Source of the DNA: Hetaerina americana
Taxonomy: Eukaryota > Arthropoda > Insecta > Odonata > Calopterygidae
Assembly: GCA_022747635.1 (NCBI GenBank)
Contig: JAKTNV010000001.1
Coordinates: forward strand, 26,552,490-26,616,489
Direction: 5' to 3'
Length of the DNA: 64,000 nt
Part shown: piece after piece, positions 47,701 through 62,700 of the stretch
How the letters are laid out: each line of letters starts with the position of its first letter
Numbering within the stretch: the stretch's first letter is position 1
The notes under the pieces: generated by a model
What the model was told of the DNA's origin: nothing
The model's input: only the letters and a program-made list of their open reading frames with translations
Databases searched by the model: none
Made by a program: the position numbers and the translations under genes

Positions 47701-50700
47701 ATATAATATCAAATGGGATAACAAAATTCCATTTAATATTTAAATTATTCAGAGGAAGATTTTGCAGCATATTGCCAATATTGGCAGCATCAACGCTTTG
47801 AGAGAATAAATTGTCTTCAACAGCTTTTAAGAAAAAAGTATTCAGCATCTGGGGTAAAAGGAAGATTTTCTTTTGCATTACCATGACCAACTTCTTCATT
47901 GATTACACTCCATGCTGCTTTTTGTTTATTTTTTGCATTCAATATAAAATCCTTGTAAGCTTTATTTTTTGAATACCTAATTGAGTTATAATAATCTCTT
48001 TTGTATTTCAAGTAAGCCTCTTTGTCATGCAGGCTGCCACTGGTTTTGTAGAAGTGGTAGTAACTAAGTAAATAATTTATAAGAGCTAGTAATTCCCCAG
48101 TGTACCAGCGATTATTTTTAGTGGACGTAAGAGTTTAGTATTTTTTTAGGAAACCTTTGTTCAAAAATGTCTTGGAAATTACCTAAAAAACTTGAAAAAC
48201 AAGAATAGCAAGTGTATTGATGACTGTAAATTCTGACATACTTCGAAAAACAAAGTTTTATCGAGTAGAAAAGTGCAAGAAGTTTTTCTTTGTATTGGAT
48301 GCATACCACTATATCAGGCATGACCTTATCTTGGCTCATTTGTGTTGAAGATTTAAGAATTGAAAGGTTTTGATACTGTTTTCATGTTGCTTTTCCTCTA
48401 GTTTCTTGCAAATTTCAGAAAGAAATCAAAAAATCAATGGATTACAGATGAAATTCATGCCCTATCTACGAACCTCAAGGACCTACCTGTATTCGTCCAA
48501 TATAAATCATCTGGTAATAAGGATCTAGAGCTTGAATACAAATCTCTCAAAAGGTCATACCAGACACTTCTCAATACTGCTAAACAGACTTACAATAATG
48601 ACAGATTGTTGAACTGCACCAACAAGTCTCGGGATATTTGGAAGATTATTAATGCATCGAAGAAATTATCCGTGTCCCAACCTTATCATATGCCTAACCC
48701 AAATATAGCTGCAACAGATTTCAATAATCATTTTACTTCTCTCCCATATCTTGACCCACCTACTAATCAGTTTAATTATACAAATATTTTTAATTCATCC
48801 ACCTCATCTTTCCTTTTTCCGTAAACGAACTTAAAACTGTTGTTAATAGCTGTGGTAGTAAATACATTGCAGGCATTGATGAAATACCTAACTTTATCAT
48901 CAAGCTTTGTTTTGATTTAATTAAGGACCTTTGTTGCATCTCATTAATGCTTCCTCTATTCAGGCATCTTCCCATCAGCATTAACAACCTCAAAAGTCAT
49001 TCCTCTGTTTAAGAAAAAAGGCAGTCCCTTGGATCTCAATTCCTATCGAACCATTGCTATTCAAAACCAATTCTCAAAATATTTGAAAAATCCTACCATC
49101 GACGGTTGGTTCCTTACTTAGAATCCTCCTGCATATTGACTCCATATCAATATGGCTTTTGAAAGAATAAATCCACCACATCTGCCATTTATGATACAAT
49201 TAATCATCTACACAATGCTCTGGATGATAAATTTAATATCTGCGCTTTATTATTTGATTTCACCAAAGACTTTGATCTTGTCAACCATAATGGTGTCTCT
49301 GAAAAATTAATTAGAATTGGTGTTAGAGGCTCATCAAAACACTGGTTGATGTGTTATTTACTAGACAGTGTTCAGCGTGTTATTATCTATAAAGATGGAG
49401 CGAAATATACTTCTCTCCCTAAAATAATCAATCAAGGTGTTCCCCAGGTTTTCATCCTTGGACCCACACTCTTTCTAATGTATATTAATTATCTACCCAA
49501 TATATTGAACAGCATACCTTGAAGTCATCCCATTTTATATGCTGATGACATTAGCATTCTTATCTCCTGAGCCTCACTTCAGCTACTCCTTCACAGTAGC
49601 ATTCTTATAATCCAGAAAATTCATTTGTGATCTATGAACGATTTCCTCAAAATTAATACCGATAAATCACAAGTGATACAATTTGCTCATGAGAACGATA
49701 CATCCCAAGTGTTGAACATACCATTAGAAGGTAAATATTTGCCTCAGGTTGATTCAGTGAAATTTCTTGGTACACATTTGAATTGTCATCTTAATTGGGA
49801 TTCTCATATTGATATGCTCTTAATGAAACTCAATCCACTGTGCTTCCTAATCCGGACAATCCACTTAACTGTTTCTAATAATGTTCTTCTATCACTCTAT
49901 TATGGTTAATATTATTCTCGTATTATTTAAATGTTATTTTCTGGGGTTCAACCCCACAGGCCATATCCATTTTTTAATTACAAACAGAAGTTGTACAATT
50001 CGAAGCTAATGTTAGATATGATGCCCCCAGTCTTCCACTATGTAGGCAATTTAACCTTTTCCGTGTATTTTATTTTCACTGCTGTAGTATACACAAGAAT
50101 GAACCTTAAGACTTTCCCTAGTAATGCTGATGTTCACAATCACAGTACCCGCAATATAAACAATCTACAAATTAATTTTGTGCGCACAAGATGCACCTAC
50201 CAAGGGCCCAAGTACATGGAACTTATTTTGTACAATAAACGTCCTTCTTTTCTGTAATCTAATATGTGTTAAGTGACTTTTTAGAGTATATCAAGATATT
50301 TTTTATTCGAGAGAATGTTTTATAGTGTGGATGAATACCTGTCTTATAATCAATGAATGTGTCTGCATTCAGCTTGAATTGTATCCTCATGTTTCTATAG
50401 TTTTACATACATATATGTGTTTCTGGTTTGATAAAACCTATACCACATGGTCTGCTGGTGAAAAAGTGATGATGTGGTATAATTGAAGCCATACTCTGTG
50501 AACGAAGGTTGCTTGATTATAAGTACTTCATATGCTTTAAGCAGAAAGCAAATATTGGATGTAGTTTCCTGATTTACTCTGTGGTAGTGATTCATAATTC
50601 AAAAGAAAAAACTATGTATTTCCACAAAAAATATATATTGATAGGTGACTTAGGTTTCCACCTTCCTTGATGCCTTTGGTATCCTTTCCATCCTCCAATC

Positions 50701-53700
50701 CCACATCCCTACCCTTTCTTAACACCAGGCAATAACCATCACTGTCCAAAACTCTCACCAAGAGTATATATTAAATGCACGAAAAGTGAAGAGTCAGGCG
50801 TGATGTTGTGGAATCGAGACATAATGAAAACTTCGTTGCAATTTTCCACAGTTAAAACTTTATTGCCGACCATGGTTTCGATACACTGTATCATCATCAG
50901 GTGGTCATCACCTGATGATGATACAGTCCACCTGATGATGATACAGTGTATCGAAACCATGGTCGGCAATAAAGTTTTAACTGTGGAAAATTGCAACGAA
51001 GTTTTCATTATATATTAAATGCATTTCCTGTAGGTGTACATAATGATGACACTAAGCATTGGAACCCAGGTTGTCCACAAATATGTATTTTATGTGGAAA
51101 TACCACGTGTATCCTGTTGAATTAGCAAATGCATGGTTTTTGGAGTATTACCATACTCATAATGAATACATTGTGTGTCATTACCATCTAGAATTATTAT
51201 ATATTCACACTTGATTCATCAGTTGCCATTTGTAATTCGATTTTTGCCTAATTTAATGCATTGGCCTCAAAAAAAGTCTCATTAGTTTCAATCTGTATTA
51301 GTTTGTCCTTTTGCAGTCCAAAATATGGGCCATGAATGAAAATATTGTGCATTGTACTGCTTTTTGAATATTTTTTCTGTGAACCTCGCTATAATCTTCA
51401 TGTACATGCAGCATCATAAAACTGTGCTTAACTTTTGTCCTTGAACTAAAATTAAATAATAGCAGGAACAATTCCAACTTCATCCTTGAAAGCTGTGCTG
51501 ATGGTAAATGTTTGATTACATGTATACTTTGGGCACATTGAACAGACATTTTTTCATTTCTTTTTTCAGTCAGCAAAGTGTGAACATGTGGAAAAAATGG
51601 TCACAAGGCAAAAACATACCAAGCCAATATTTGGCAAGAAAAGGAGTTCTGCAGTCCCAGAATCAAAAACGCAAAAAAGGTATGACATTTAATAAGTTAC
51701 ATTTTTCTTACATTTTTGGCATAATTCTTTGTGTAGAGTATGGTTTAGCTGGAGAAGTGAGCGGATTAACAAATGAGTTGTATGCTCTTTCAGGAAATGT
51801 TTTTGTTCAGTATTTCAGTGAAACTACCCAATTTAAGATTCTTCTTTAGTTATTTGCATGATAAATAAATTTTCTGTGCTAGCTCTTCCAACAAAGAGGA
51901 GGGTTAAGGAATTTTGTGAACAGAAAAATCAATAGTACCCTTTCAGCAATTTTTTGTCCTATAGCAAAATTGATTTACTTAGTATGATATACGTTTGGTT
52001 GGAAACAAAGAAAATGTCACAGTTAATTCACAAGAACAATTTATGGTGCAAATTTAGCCAGAAAATGCATATAATTTGTTTGCCCAAAAGTAAGGGACAA
52101 TGTTGCAGTTGCTGAAAACAAATATGAACACTTAAAATAAACAAGACTTATTTAAAAACTGTTCTTATATACCTTATGTTAAATATCTTGTTAAATAAGG
52201 TGAACCCTCAAAATCAAGAAAACTTTTAATCAGTCTACCCTATTTAAAAATGTCAACGATGACAAAAAACTTAAAATTAATATAAGAAAAATCAAAAATG
52301 TTCCATACCAAGCTGCCTCACAATGGTCTTGATTCTAACACGTGGTAGAGCTTTGATCAGTGCCTTTTGCAGCATGTGTAAATTGCATCTAAAATGCCAT
52401 CTGCTTGCATTGATCCCACTAGAAAAAAACTATTCCCATCGTCTTTCCTTGATTGTTGCATATGTTATTCTTCACAGTTACCTCAAGTAAAGGAATTTTA
52501 AAACAGATTTCTCTGTCCATCACCCAGTCTCCTGTGCCACAGCAATTCCCAACTGTCTAGGCTGCAAAATTGCTACATAGTGACTTGGAAGTCTCAGCCT
52601 TACAGGAATCGCATTCTTCATCTTCACAACATACTGTGATGGTCCCTATGGAGACAGACTCACCTGAGGGAAAATGAAACTGATAATGTTCTCAGGGCAA
52701 GGGGGCATCAAACAAAGCAAAGTTTGGTTGGATAATTGGATGGAAAAAGGGAATAGGTACTGGAAAATGATCTCCAACAAAGTCAGCAAGATCTGTATTC
52801 TGAGAAAAAAAGAAGGTTTGGTAAAGTAAGAACCCTGTGGAAATAAAAGAAAAAAAACACAATGAAGTGAACTGAATGAAGAGAAAATAATAGCATGGAC
52901 CCATTGAAGCAGATGCTTTGTGGGATATTTTCTATAAATAGATGAAACAAATGGCTAAATCTAATGGCAAGAAACTTTATTAATTTATCAAAACAAATAT
53001 GACTTTTGTGGGGTAGAATTATTTGATCTTAAGCCTTGTGGTTAAAGCAATGAGGGGATGGAGGAAAATGGGAAAACATCACAATTGGGGAGATAACTCG
53101 CATGTTGATATGTGCCGGACATGGCTATGGTTTTTTATGGGTTAGTCCCATCTCACTATCTTTGTGCTAGGCCCAAGATATGTCTGACAGTTAGTGGATC
53201 CTAGTGGTAGCTAACAGTGGTAGGTTGATACCAGGAATCATGTGTTTGGTTTGCTGGGCGACGAGATCAGGGAAGAGCTCCACACTCATGCAATTTGTCA
53301 GGTGATGCTATTGAACTAGCAGCAAAAATTATTATGATTTCCTCCCTCCCTGCAATATGAGGGTTGCTATTTGTATTTTCAGCCTAATAATGAAAAGACA
53401 GTAATTTGTTGTTGAAAATGCCTTTATTGTTTTTGAAGTATTCTCCATGATAATCAATACACTTTTGCATGTGCTCAAACCAATTCTCAAAACACTTTTT
53501 CCACTGCGATTGAGGTTTTTGAATGCATCAATGGCTTCTTCAGGTGCTGAAAAACATAGGCCGTGCAATATTTTCTTGATAAACGGGGATAAGAAGAAGT
53601 CATTTGATACTAAATCAGGGCTGTACGGAGGATGTCCCATCAATCCAACATTTTGGCCTGTCAAATAGGTAGTTGTTCCAGACGATCTGTGAGAGCTTGT

Positions 53701-56700
53701 ATTGTCATGATGAAGAATGATCCTTTGTTGCCACTTCTTTTTCCGTATTTCACCCAACACTTCTGGCAAACAAATGCTCATGTACCATTCATAATTCGTG
53801 GTTCTCTGTTGCTCTAATTGTACGGGTGCCACATGTCTAGTTATTACGAAGAGACAGGTGATCATTGACATCGATGTATTTTGTCCCGGCATCACTTTTG
53901 TCGGATTTGGCTCATCTTAAAATGCCCATACAGTAGATTGCTGTTTTGTTTCAGGCTCATACGCATAGACCCAAGATTTTTCACCTGTGTAGATGTTATT
54001 CACAGCTTTTGATGCTTGGCGATTTTATTTCTTGAGCATTTCTTTGCACCAATTGACATGAGCATCTTTTTGAGCTTTTGTCAAATTATGCGGGACCCAA
54101 CGGGAACAAATTTTTTCACAGCTAAATGTTCATGAAATATCTAATTGATACTAATCCCAAATTATGCATCACAATCTCATGATATCACATGACGATCTTC
54201 CTTTGCTAGTTCTTGCACAGCATCATTGTTTTCTGGCAGAACGACTAATTTTGAACGACCTTCACAACTTCTGTCAATGAGCGAGCGGTGGCCATGATGG
54301 AATTCGTTATACCAGCATTTCAGAGTGGCAAAGGATGGGGCTTTATTGCCAAAAGTGGAAGTAAGTTGATCGATGCACTACTGTCTTGATAATCCATGTC
54401 AAAAGTCGTAGTTGTACGAAAGTGTTCACGAGTTAACTCAATTTTTTCGCTGCGACAAAATTTTTGAGTCACTGTAAACAACAGAAGTAATGATCAAATG
54501 ACAAAATGTTTTGTAGGAGTTAGCATTAAAAGAGTCGAACTTTCAGATGGAAACGTCATATGGCGCCTAAAGCACTTAGTGTTGTCAAAGCTCAAAATAT
54601 AAATAGCAACCTTCATACTGCGAATTTGGAGCCCCTTTCCCCTTTGCCTGTTTTGCTACTGCCTGTTCCTCTTGTCTAAAAATCAAGCTGCACCGTGCAT
54701 ATTCTCTTGCTGGGTGAAAGAGACCTTGACTGTTTGCTCTCAAACCAGACAACACATACTCTCACTACTCTAACCGAGAAGACTTTTTTTCTTGCTCCAA
54801 TCACTCCTTGTATTCATTATCTGCTAACCACTTGCCAGTGCTACCTCTTTTACCGGTTGAGCACTTGTCAGTGCTACCTGTATTCTTACTCAATGTCCGT
54901 ATCATCAATTCCCTCCTCCTAGTGAAAGCCTGTTAGCCTAGTACGATTCTTCTCCTTACGTCCCTACTACTTTGACCGTGTTGGTCCAAAACACTTCCAA
55001 GATACATGAACAATTCCACCCGTTCTAGTTTTTGCCCTCCAATTTTAATGTTAAGCTTTTTAAGATTTTTTTTCTGGAAAACCGCATAACCTTTGTTTTA
55101 TTTATATTGATTCTTATCCCATATATATTGCACTGAATTTCCAATTCACTCAGCAATGCTTGCAACCCCTTTGCTGAATGACAAACTAGAGCTTGGTAAT
55201 CAGCAAACCTAACTGATTTTACGAATTTCCCGCCGACTCTTACTCCTATATTCTGTTCTTCCCCTGCCTCTTTAATCATTTCCTTCACATATACCTTGAA
55301 CAGCACAGGTGATAACAGACAACCCTAGCGTACTCCTCCTCCTAACAGCCCATCTGGAGTCTCCATCCCCCACTTGCACCTGAGCAGTCTCAAACATGTA
55401 CAGGTTGCTGATTAGCCTCCTATCCCTCCAATCTATTCCTATTTTCATCCATATACAAGGTCTGTTCAAAAAGTATTGCGACTTTTGTGTTTTTTCAAAA
55501 ATTATATTTATTCATGAATATCTATTTTGTCCCCTTCAAAGTAATCCCCATTAGATATTATACACTTGTGCCAACGTGTTTTCCAATCCTCAAAGCACTT
55601 AAAAAAATCATTTTATGTGATCTTGTTCAGCTTCTTTTTCGATCCAGTCTTTATCTCGTCAATCATAGCGTAGCGTTGTCCTTTCATGGGTCTCTTCGGT
55701 TTTGGGAACAAGAAAAAGTCACTGGGGGCCAGATCTGGGGAATTCGGTGGCTATGGCATCATTAGTGTGTTTTTATTGGCCAAAAATGTGCACACAAGTA
55801 ACGATGTGTGAGTAGGGGCATTGTCATGGTGCAAAAGCCAATTTTTGCTCTTCCACAAATCCGGGCATTTGTGGTGAATTTCTTCACGCAAATTGTGCAT
55901 AACTTGCAGGTAATATTCCTTATTTACCGTTCTACCCTATGGCTAGAACTCATGATACACTACGTCCCTGCAATCGAAGAAAACTGTAAGCAAAACTTTC
56001 ACATTCGACCGAACTTGGTGTGCTTTGTTCGGTCATGCTGCAGCTTCCATTGGAATGATTGAGCTTAGTTTTCACGTCATAACCATAAACCCATGATTCA
56101 TCACCAGTTATAACCCTCTGGAGCAAATTTGGGTTGTCGCTGGCACCTCATTAGCAATGTTAATGCATTGCTGTTTTTAGTCAAAATTGAGCTATTTGGT
56201 ATGAATTTCGCAGCGACCCATGTTATGCCCAAATCATTGTTAAAAATCAAATGGAACTTTCAGTGCGCATGTATAGGTTTGCTTCAGCATCTTCTTCCCA
56301 AAGATGTCTCGTCATTATTAAAAACATGTTGTGGTAGGTGACCCTCAGAATGTGCAAGCTTTTTGAAGTCACCCATGAAGTTCTCTGCTACCTTTGACTC
56401 AGAGTTTGCTGCTTCACCATGCCTCACAGTGCAGTGGATGATGGTTCTTATTGTTAAGTTCTTGAACTACACACGGCTCCCCTTAAATTCAGCCATTGAT
56501 GATCATGATATCATATTAATGAGGTTGGCAAAATTCACTTTCCCTTTTGCGCAAATGATATTCTTGTTAATTCTGTCGCATTGTGATTGATTTTCAATTA
56601 TGCATATGAGAAGCAACCTTTCAACATCGTTGAGAATACGTAAAGCAATGTAGATACTCTTGTCACTTTATTTAAAGCATCTATCTCATTAGTCTTGTCC

Positions 56701-59700
56701 GTGCTCTAAAAGAGATGTCGACTGATTGTTGATGTAGGTACTAGATCAGCCACACTCCCACCTTGTTCCCGATTTTCAATGATTTTACATTTAATTTCTA
56801 TTGTTAATTTTATTCTTTTTTGGCTTTCTTTTTATGAATATTTCTTCGGGTTCGTTTTAAAATGCACAAAATATTAATAAACTGCACAAAAAATCACAAA
56901 TGATGTGTCTGAAAACAAGTTTGGAAAAATGTGTGATCACTAGTGATGCTTTGATGATTTATGCTTAATATTTCTTTAGTATTGTTATGTGCAGTTTATT
57001 ATGTTGTATTCTATCAGTATGAGTACTTTAGTATACCAATTATTTCTTTAATGCTATTTTTGTGTTTGGTATTTTGCATGTTCAATAAGATATTATTGAA
57101 ATAGAACTTCATGTTGCAAAATAAATCATGTATCTTTCTCTCAAGTTCAAAATGAAGCAATATTATTGAATGCCGTAAATAAGATATTTATTTTTTAAGA
57201 CATTATATTTTTGCACAATCCTTGGACAGTATATGATCTCATTGCAGGACTGGGGCAGAGTCTTCTACTCTCAATAGAATGGCCCCAAGATTTATTCCCC
57301 TGTCCATACGCACATCCCTAGCTCGTGTATTGCAGCGTTATGCTCCACGAGGCCTTCCACTGGAATCCCTGGGTGCAGAACTTACTTGTGACCTTTCAAT
57401 GGCTGGCTGGGCAGAAGGAGGGAAAAGTGGCTGGCTGAATACCAATGGTTTCCGTGATGTACAAGAGGTGATAGATGGACTTAAAGACCAAGGTTTAATT
57501 AAAATCACCACCCGAAAAGGAAAAAATTGGGTCTTGTCCAGTGTTGAAGGTAGTATGCAATGGTTTTGTTACTTATTTTATTTGAAAATATCAATATGAA
57601 CTTACTAGGCCTTTCTGCATCTTATCCTCTTGGAATGTGACCAATTCCAATAGTAAGGAAGGAAGGTATCCCTATAACCTGAAGGTACCGTAGAAAATTT
57701 GTTCTTAATTTCAAACCCGGTGAAAAGGTGTGAGTCGTTAACTGGGTGATGTAGAAAAGTGGAAATAGCCAACAATAATATCTTATTAGTAAAAATAATG
57801 AATATATCATTATTATTGTAATTATTAACTGAGAAATATCCCTCTTTCCTGTGTCTCAGAGCAATGAACTACAATTTTTTTAAATTTATATGCATAGGAA
57901 CATCATTTATCTGGTAGATAATTGGATAATAATGGGTAGATAATCAATTGGCCTCTGCAAGGGCTATTCTCACTCCTATCCAATCCCATCCTTTACCCTT
58001 TAAGCTAACAGCTAGTGAAATTTAAACCTTTGGAAAAGTTTTTATTCATGAAACTTTTGGTTATAAAATTGTACATTGATGTCTTCTAAAACATGCTCCA
58101 TAGTATTAAAATCTGATTTAGAGATTTCATTACTTCTTGAATTATCAATCTCATTTTCATTTCCTCCAAAAAGATTTTAAAAAAGTAGAACCTGTGGCTA
58201 ACTCAGTTGTAAAAAATAAGAAAAGGTTGAATAAATGCTATTAAGTATTCATGTTTCTGTGTGTGGATGCTTAGATAGAAGCCATCTTCACTGAAAATTC
58301 TTGAGTGGGAGAGATCAGTGACGTTGACTTGCTAGCCCTGTAGTAGATTAAGAAATTCACTGTTCAGGCAATCAGTTTTCAAAATCATCATCCAACTAAT
58401 TATCTGCCCGCTTTTAAATCGGAATTACATGAAACTTTATGCTTTAATTTTTATGGAGGGCTTTGTTTATTCAAATGATTTGAAATAACACTGCAGTTGT
58501 TCATTTACTTTTTTGTACTATTTTATTTTAAAGTTGCTTTATTAAAGGTTGAAAGAAATGAAAGCATTGAAAGTCAAAGAGAAACTGGAGAAGTTTTCAT
58601 GAATTCAGGAAAAAATCCTAAATTAGATATTCTTAAATTCTTTTAGATTTGGGCTTGCTTTATGTATATTTATTGACCCTGTTTTTGTGAATAAATTATT
58701 TACATTATTTCTGTTTTTGTATTAGTGTGAGATATTTATGAATATGAAAATTCCCATTTGAAACATTTTTCTTCCCAAGCCTCATTTTACATAAAATTCA
58801 AATATTTCTACTGGTCCCTTAAGAAACAAAAATTCAGTGCTTGAATTTAGTTCCCAGTTCCCACCTGAGCATTGGTTTGAGCAGTCGGTGGGCGTTCGAC
58901 GCAGTGCTTGTCTTTGACGAGCTCCCAGCCTTCCTTAAACATTTTGTGCCACTCAAAAACTCTTTTGCGACTTAAGGCATCATCCCCAGAAGCCTGTTTA
59001 ATGAGTTCAAGGGTCACTGATGCGGATTTCCCGAGTTAAATGCAAAACTTTAGAGCGTAACGTTGCTCGACCGTGCGCTCCATGTTGGTGCGGCAACACC
59101 GCAAACAATCCCATGTCACAAAAATCCACCTCCTGTCTCGATGCATGCCCGAAGAGGCGACTAAACTAAAGTGCGCCTGAGTGGTGGGGGACCCCTCTAC
59201 CGAGCCAACCGGTCGGACCCCCATCCTCCGCTCCAGGCTACAGCAAACCGTTGAGGCTACAGCGAACCAGTCATGATGCTTATTGTACAGACCCTGTATT
59301 TCTCTTGATGTGAACAATGGATGTTATTGGTTTTTGTTTCTAAATCAACACTTGAATTTCAGAGACAGTTCAGCACAAAGTTTTTGAAGAAGTGGGAAGC
59401 CAAAAGAATCAAAAGAGTTCAGAAAGTGTGGTGGTTCCAACTGCTTCTCCTGTTTATTCTGATGATGATGGCGCATGGTCAGATGATGCAGTTGGATACT
59501 TAGTCAGCGAGAAAATGCGGCAAAACTTCAGGGAAATATTATCGAATTATCCAGATGGTCTGTGGTGTGCAGCTTTACCTAATGAATACAAGGTGAGGCT
59601 TCCTTGAAAAAGTACCTGGTATGCCATGACTATTCGAAATGTCTTGTAATATCATATTTTTCCTGCAATTAGTTTTGATTTCTGCCTTACTCACCACAAA

Positions 59701-62700
59701 AGCAAAATTAAAAACCTAATTACATAAACCAATTGAGTAGTTTCAGGCATAATGAGGTGGAAATCGAACACAATGAATAACTGATAGTAGCACTATTCCC
59801 CTGGATAAAATTGCAAACGGAAAGGATCACAGAAATCTAAAAATAGTGCAAAATCCCTTTCATCAAGAGCACATCATACTAGTTGGCCAATGCACTGCGG
59901 AAGGATGAATGTAGGGTCTCTTTTTACACACTTTCAACATATCGTAACTCATGTGTAAAAGCAAAGATGCCATTGATGAGGTGAAAAGTATGTGATACAG
60001 TGTGAGTTCAAAGCCATAAATGTGGGCCAAACGGGTGGGGTGTTCTCCCCCCAAATCAAAGAACATGAGAAGTGCACGATCTTAGGCAACACCACATCAA
60101 TGATGGCCAAACACTTACTTGAGACTTCAATTAACAAGTGCTTCATGTGTTCAATAAAAGCAAAAAAATTAGAAGCATTGGAGCAATTTAAATTGTCCAA
60201 CGAGTGAAGAAGAACACCCCCTCCTCAATGATATTAAGTTCACTTCCTCCTCCTCCTCTTTTCCATCAACTTTCTTATTTAAATATTGACCCTGTGTGAC
60301 ACACAACCGCCCCCTTCCCTGAGTGACTCCCTCCCCAGTGTGTGAGTTAAGTGTGGGGTATTCCTCACAGTGCCCACCATTATCACTGAAAATTTGGTAT
60401 TGCAAAAGATCTGTACTAAACTCGTTCCAAAGGTCTCGACGGACAACCAAAGGCAGAGTCAAATGTCTGCTTGCAATTGACTTGATGAAAGACCTTCTGC
60501 AACACGACCCGACGATTCCCCAACACCCTTCCTGTCCTGACTTGGCACCAGCATACTATTTCATATTCCCAAAAGTGAAATCCTTCCTCAAAAGGACACC
60601 ACCGTGGAACCCTTACGTGCCATCAAAGAAGCTTGCCTACGTACCCGTAAAGACCTTTCTGAATCCACCTACAAGGGAGCCTTTGAGTTGTGGAAAAGCA
60701 ACTGGCAAAAATGTGTTGACGCTGAAGGGATGTACTTCACAGAATTTTGAGGCATTGAATCAATATTTGAAACATTTTTTTCTGAACTATTCCCTATACT
60801 TTTTATACAAACCTTAAGTGAAAATTACACCGTTGGCTCAGTAAAACGTGTTTCTGTGGCATATTTAGCATTCAATTTTTGTGAGTTTGTGTTATTAGGA
60901 ATGCCTTGATTGGTTTATACCAGCAAAATCCAGTCTGAAAAGTGCATCAGTTAATTATTATGGACTATATTTGAAAAGGTATTTTATCTTGTGCTCAAAT
61001 CCTACGCGATATTGCTAAGAGAAAATAAATAATGAGGATTATTCAGATTTTCAGTTATTGGATCATTCTTGTGATGAGATGGGGTGAACAGAAGTTATGT
61101 ATCATTATTTTGTCGTCAGTTGAGCCTGATTTAATATAATTACTCTATTCTAAAATTACATATTTGAGTCATTTCCTTCCACTTGAGCCTAATTTAATAT
61201 GTTAATCTCTTATTTAAAAATTAGTGTGTGTGTTGTTTCTTCATTTTCACTGAGTGTTGGTGGAAAATGATTAAAAATAGCAAATTTACGCTAATGATTT
61301 TATAGTGATAATATTGTCAAACCTGAATTAATCATTGAAAATCTCAGCAAAATGATAAGTCGTCATAATTTAGATGTAAGCTTTGGCAATAATCTCCTTA
61401 AAGAAGGGCAAGGAGGGGAATGACAAGCCACTCCTGGGATCTATCAGGGTTACAGCTTATTAGAATCTGGGGGATCTTCAAAAATCTTTGAATTTTTCAG
61501 AAATCCTTTAAATTTGATAAGACAAATTGAAATGTTAACAAAATTCCTGTTTACAAGAGTAATTTGAAACATCAATGAAAAGATTAAGAGAGATGGCATC
61601 AGTAGAGAATATCAAAGGTTTTTCAATTATGTATTAGCCTCTCTTGACAGATTTCAAGTGCCAAGTTTCAACCGCATTGGCCCGTTACTCTGTGCTTAGT
61701 GTTTGTTTGAACCCAGCAAGGCGACTGCTTTCCAAATAATGGATGAAAGAGAATTTATTGTATAAATTAAACATTATTTAATGAATCCCAGATCCACTTA
61801 GGAGACAAAAGAGAAACTTTTTAAATGTTATGGTGAATCTGCACCTTCAATTAGAATGTTTTATTGGCTCTTTCAAAATTTTTGGCATGGCCATATGAGT
61901 TGATGTTGAACACAAGCTACCTTGTTGAGGTTACTACTCATGAAATCATTCATAAAATCTTTCATATGGTGGTGCTTGATAGAAGAATGAAGGTGTACAA
62001 GATTGCTTAAGGTATAGACATGGAGGGGATGGATACATAGAATTTTGCCTTGACATTTAGATACGAGTAGCTACGAGAGTGGTCCATGAAGTACCCGGCC
62101 AGACCAGGAGATGGTGGTAGTTTAAAAAATATTGCTGTGTTAGAAAGTACATAATCTATAAAGCATGTTTTTAAAGTTTGAAAATGCCTCGTCGTTTAGT
62201 AATTGCTTAGCAGCCATCATTAGTGAATGTGTTCAGTAAATTTGTGAAAATGGAGAAAATATGTCATCATTATGAGATATAATGCTTTTATTTGAAAGGC
62301 CTCAGCCTAGCCAGTATAAAATCTGAACTGGATTCTACTCTGGGTGAGTCTGCTCCTTTGTTTACAACAGTAAAATATTGGGTAACAGAGTTTAAACGAG
62401 GCTGTACGATCTGTCATGACAATTGGTTGACCAAATGAGGTGGCAACCCCAGAAACGGTGAAGAAAATCCACACAGTGACCCTGGGTGATTGTCAACTGA
62501 AAGTGCGCAACCTGTGTGCAAGATGGGTGCCGCATTTGCTCACACTTGAGCAAAACCAGTGTCGTGAAGATGTTTTAATTGAGTGTTTAGCAAAGTTTCA
62601 CAGCAAGAAAGCACAATTTTTGCACTGTTTCATAACCATGGATGAAGCATGGGTCCATTACTTCACACCTGAGACAAAAGAACAATCAAAACAATGGATT

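Noticed and set aside
50739..51018. Two overlapping open frames on opposite strands encoding nearly the same peptide
   Set aside because: They are the two arms of the perfect palindrome at 50821-51011 read on each strand, not a gene pair.
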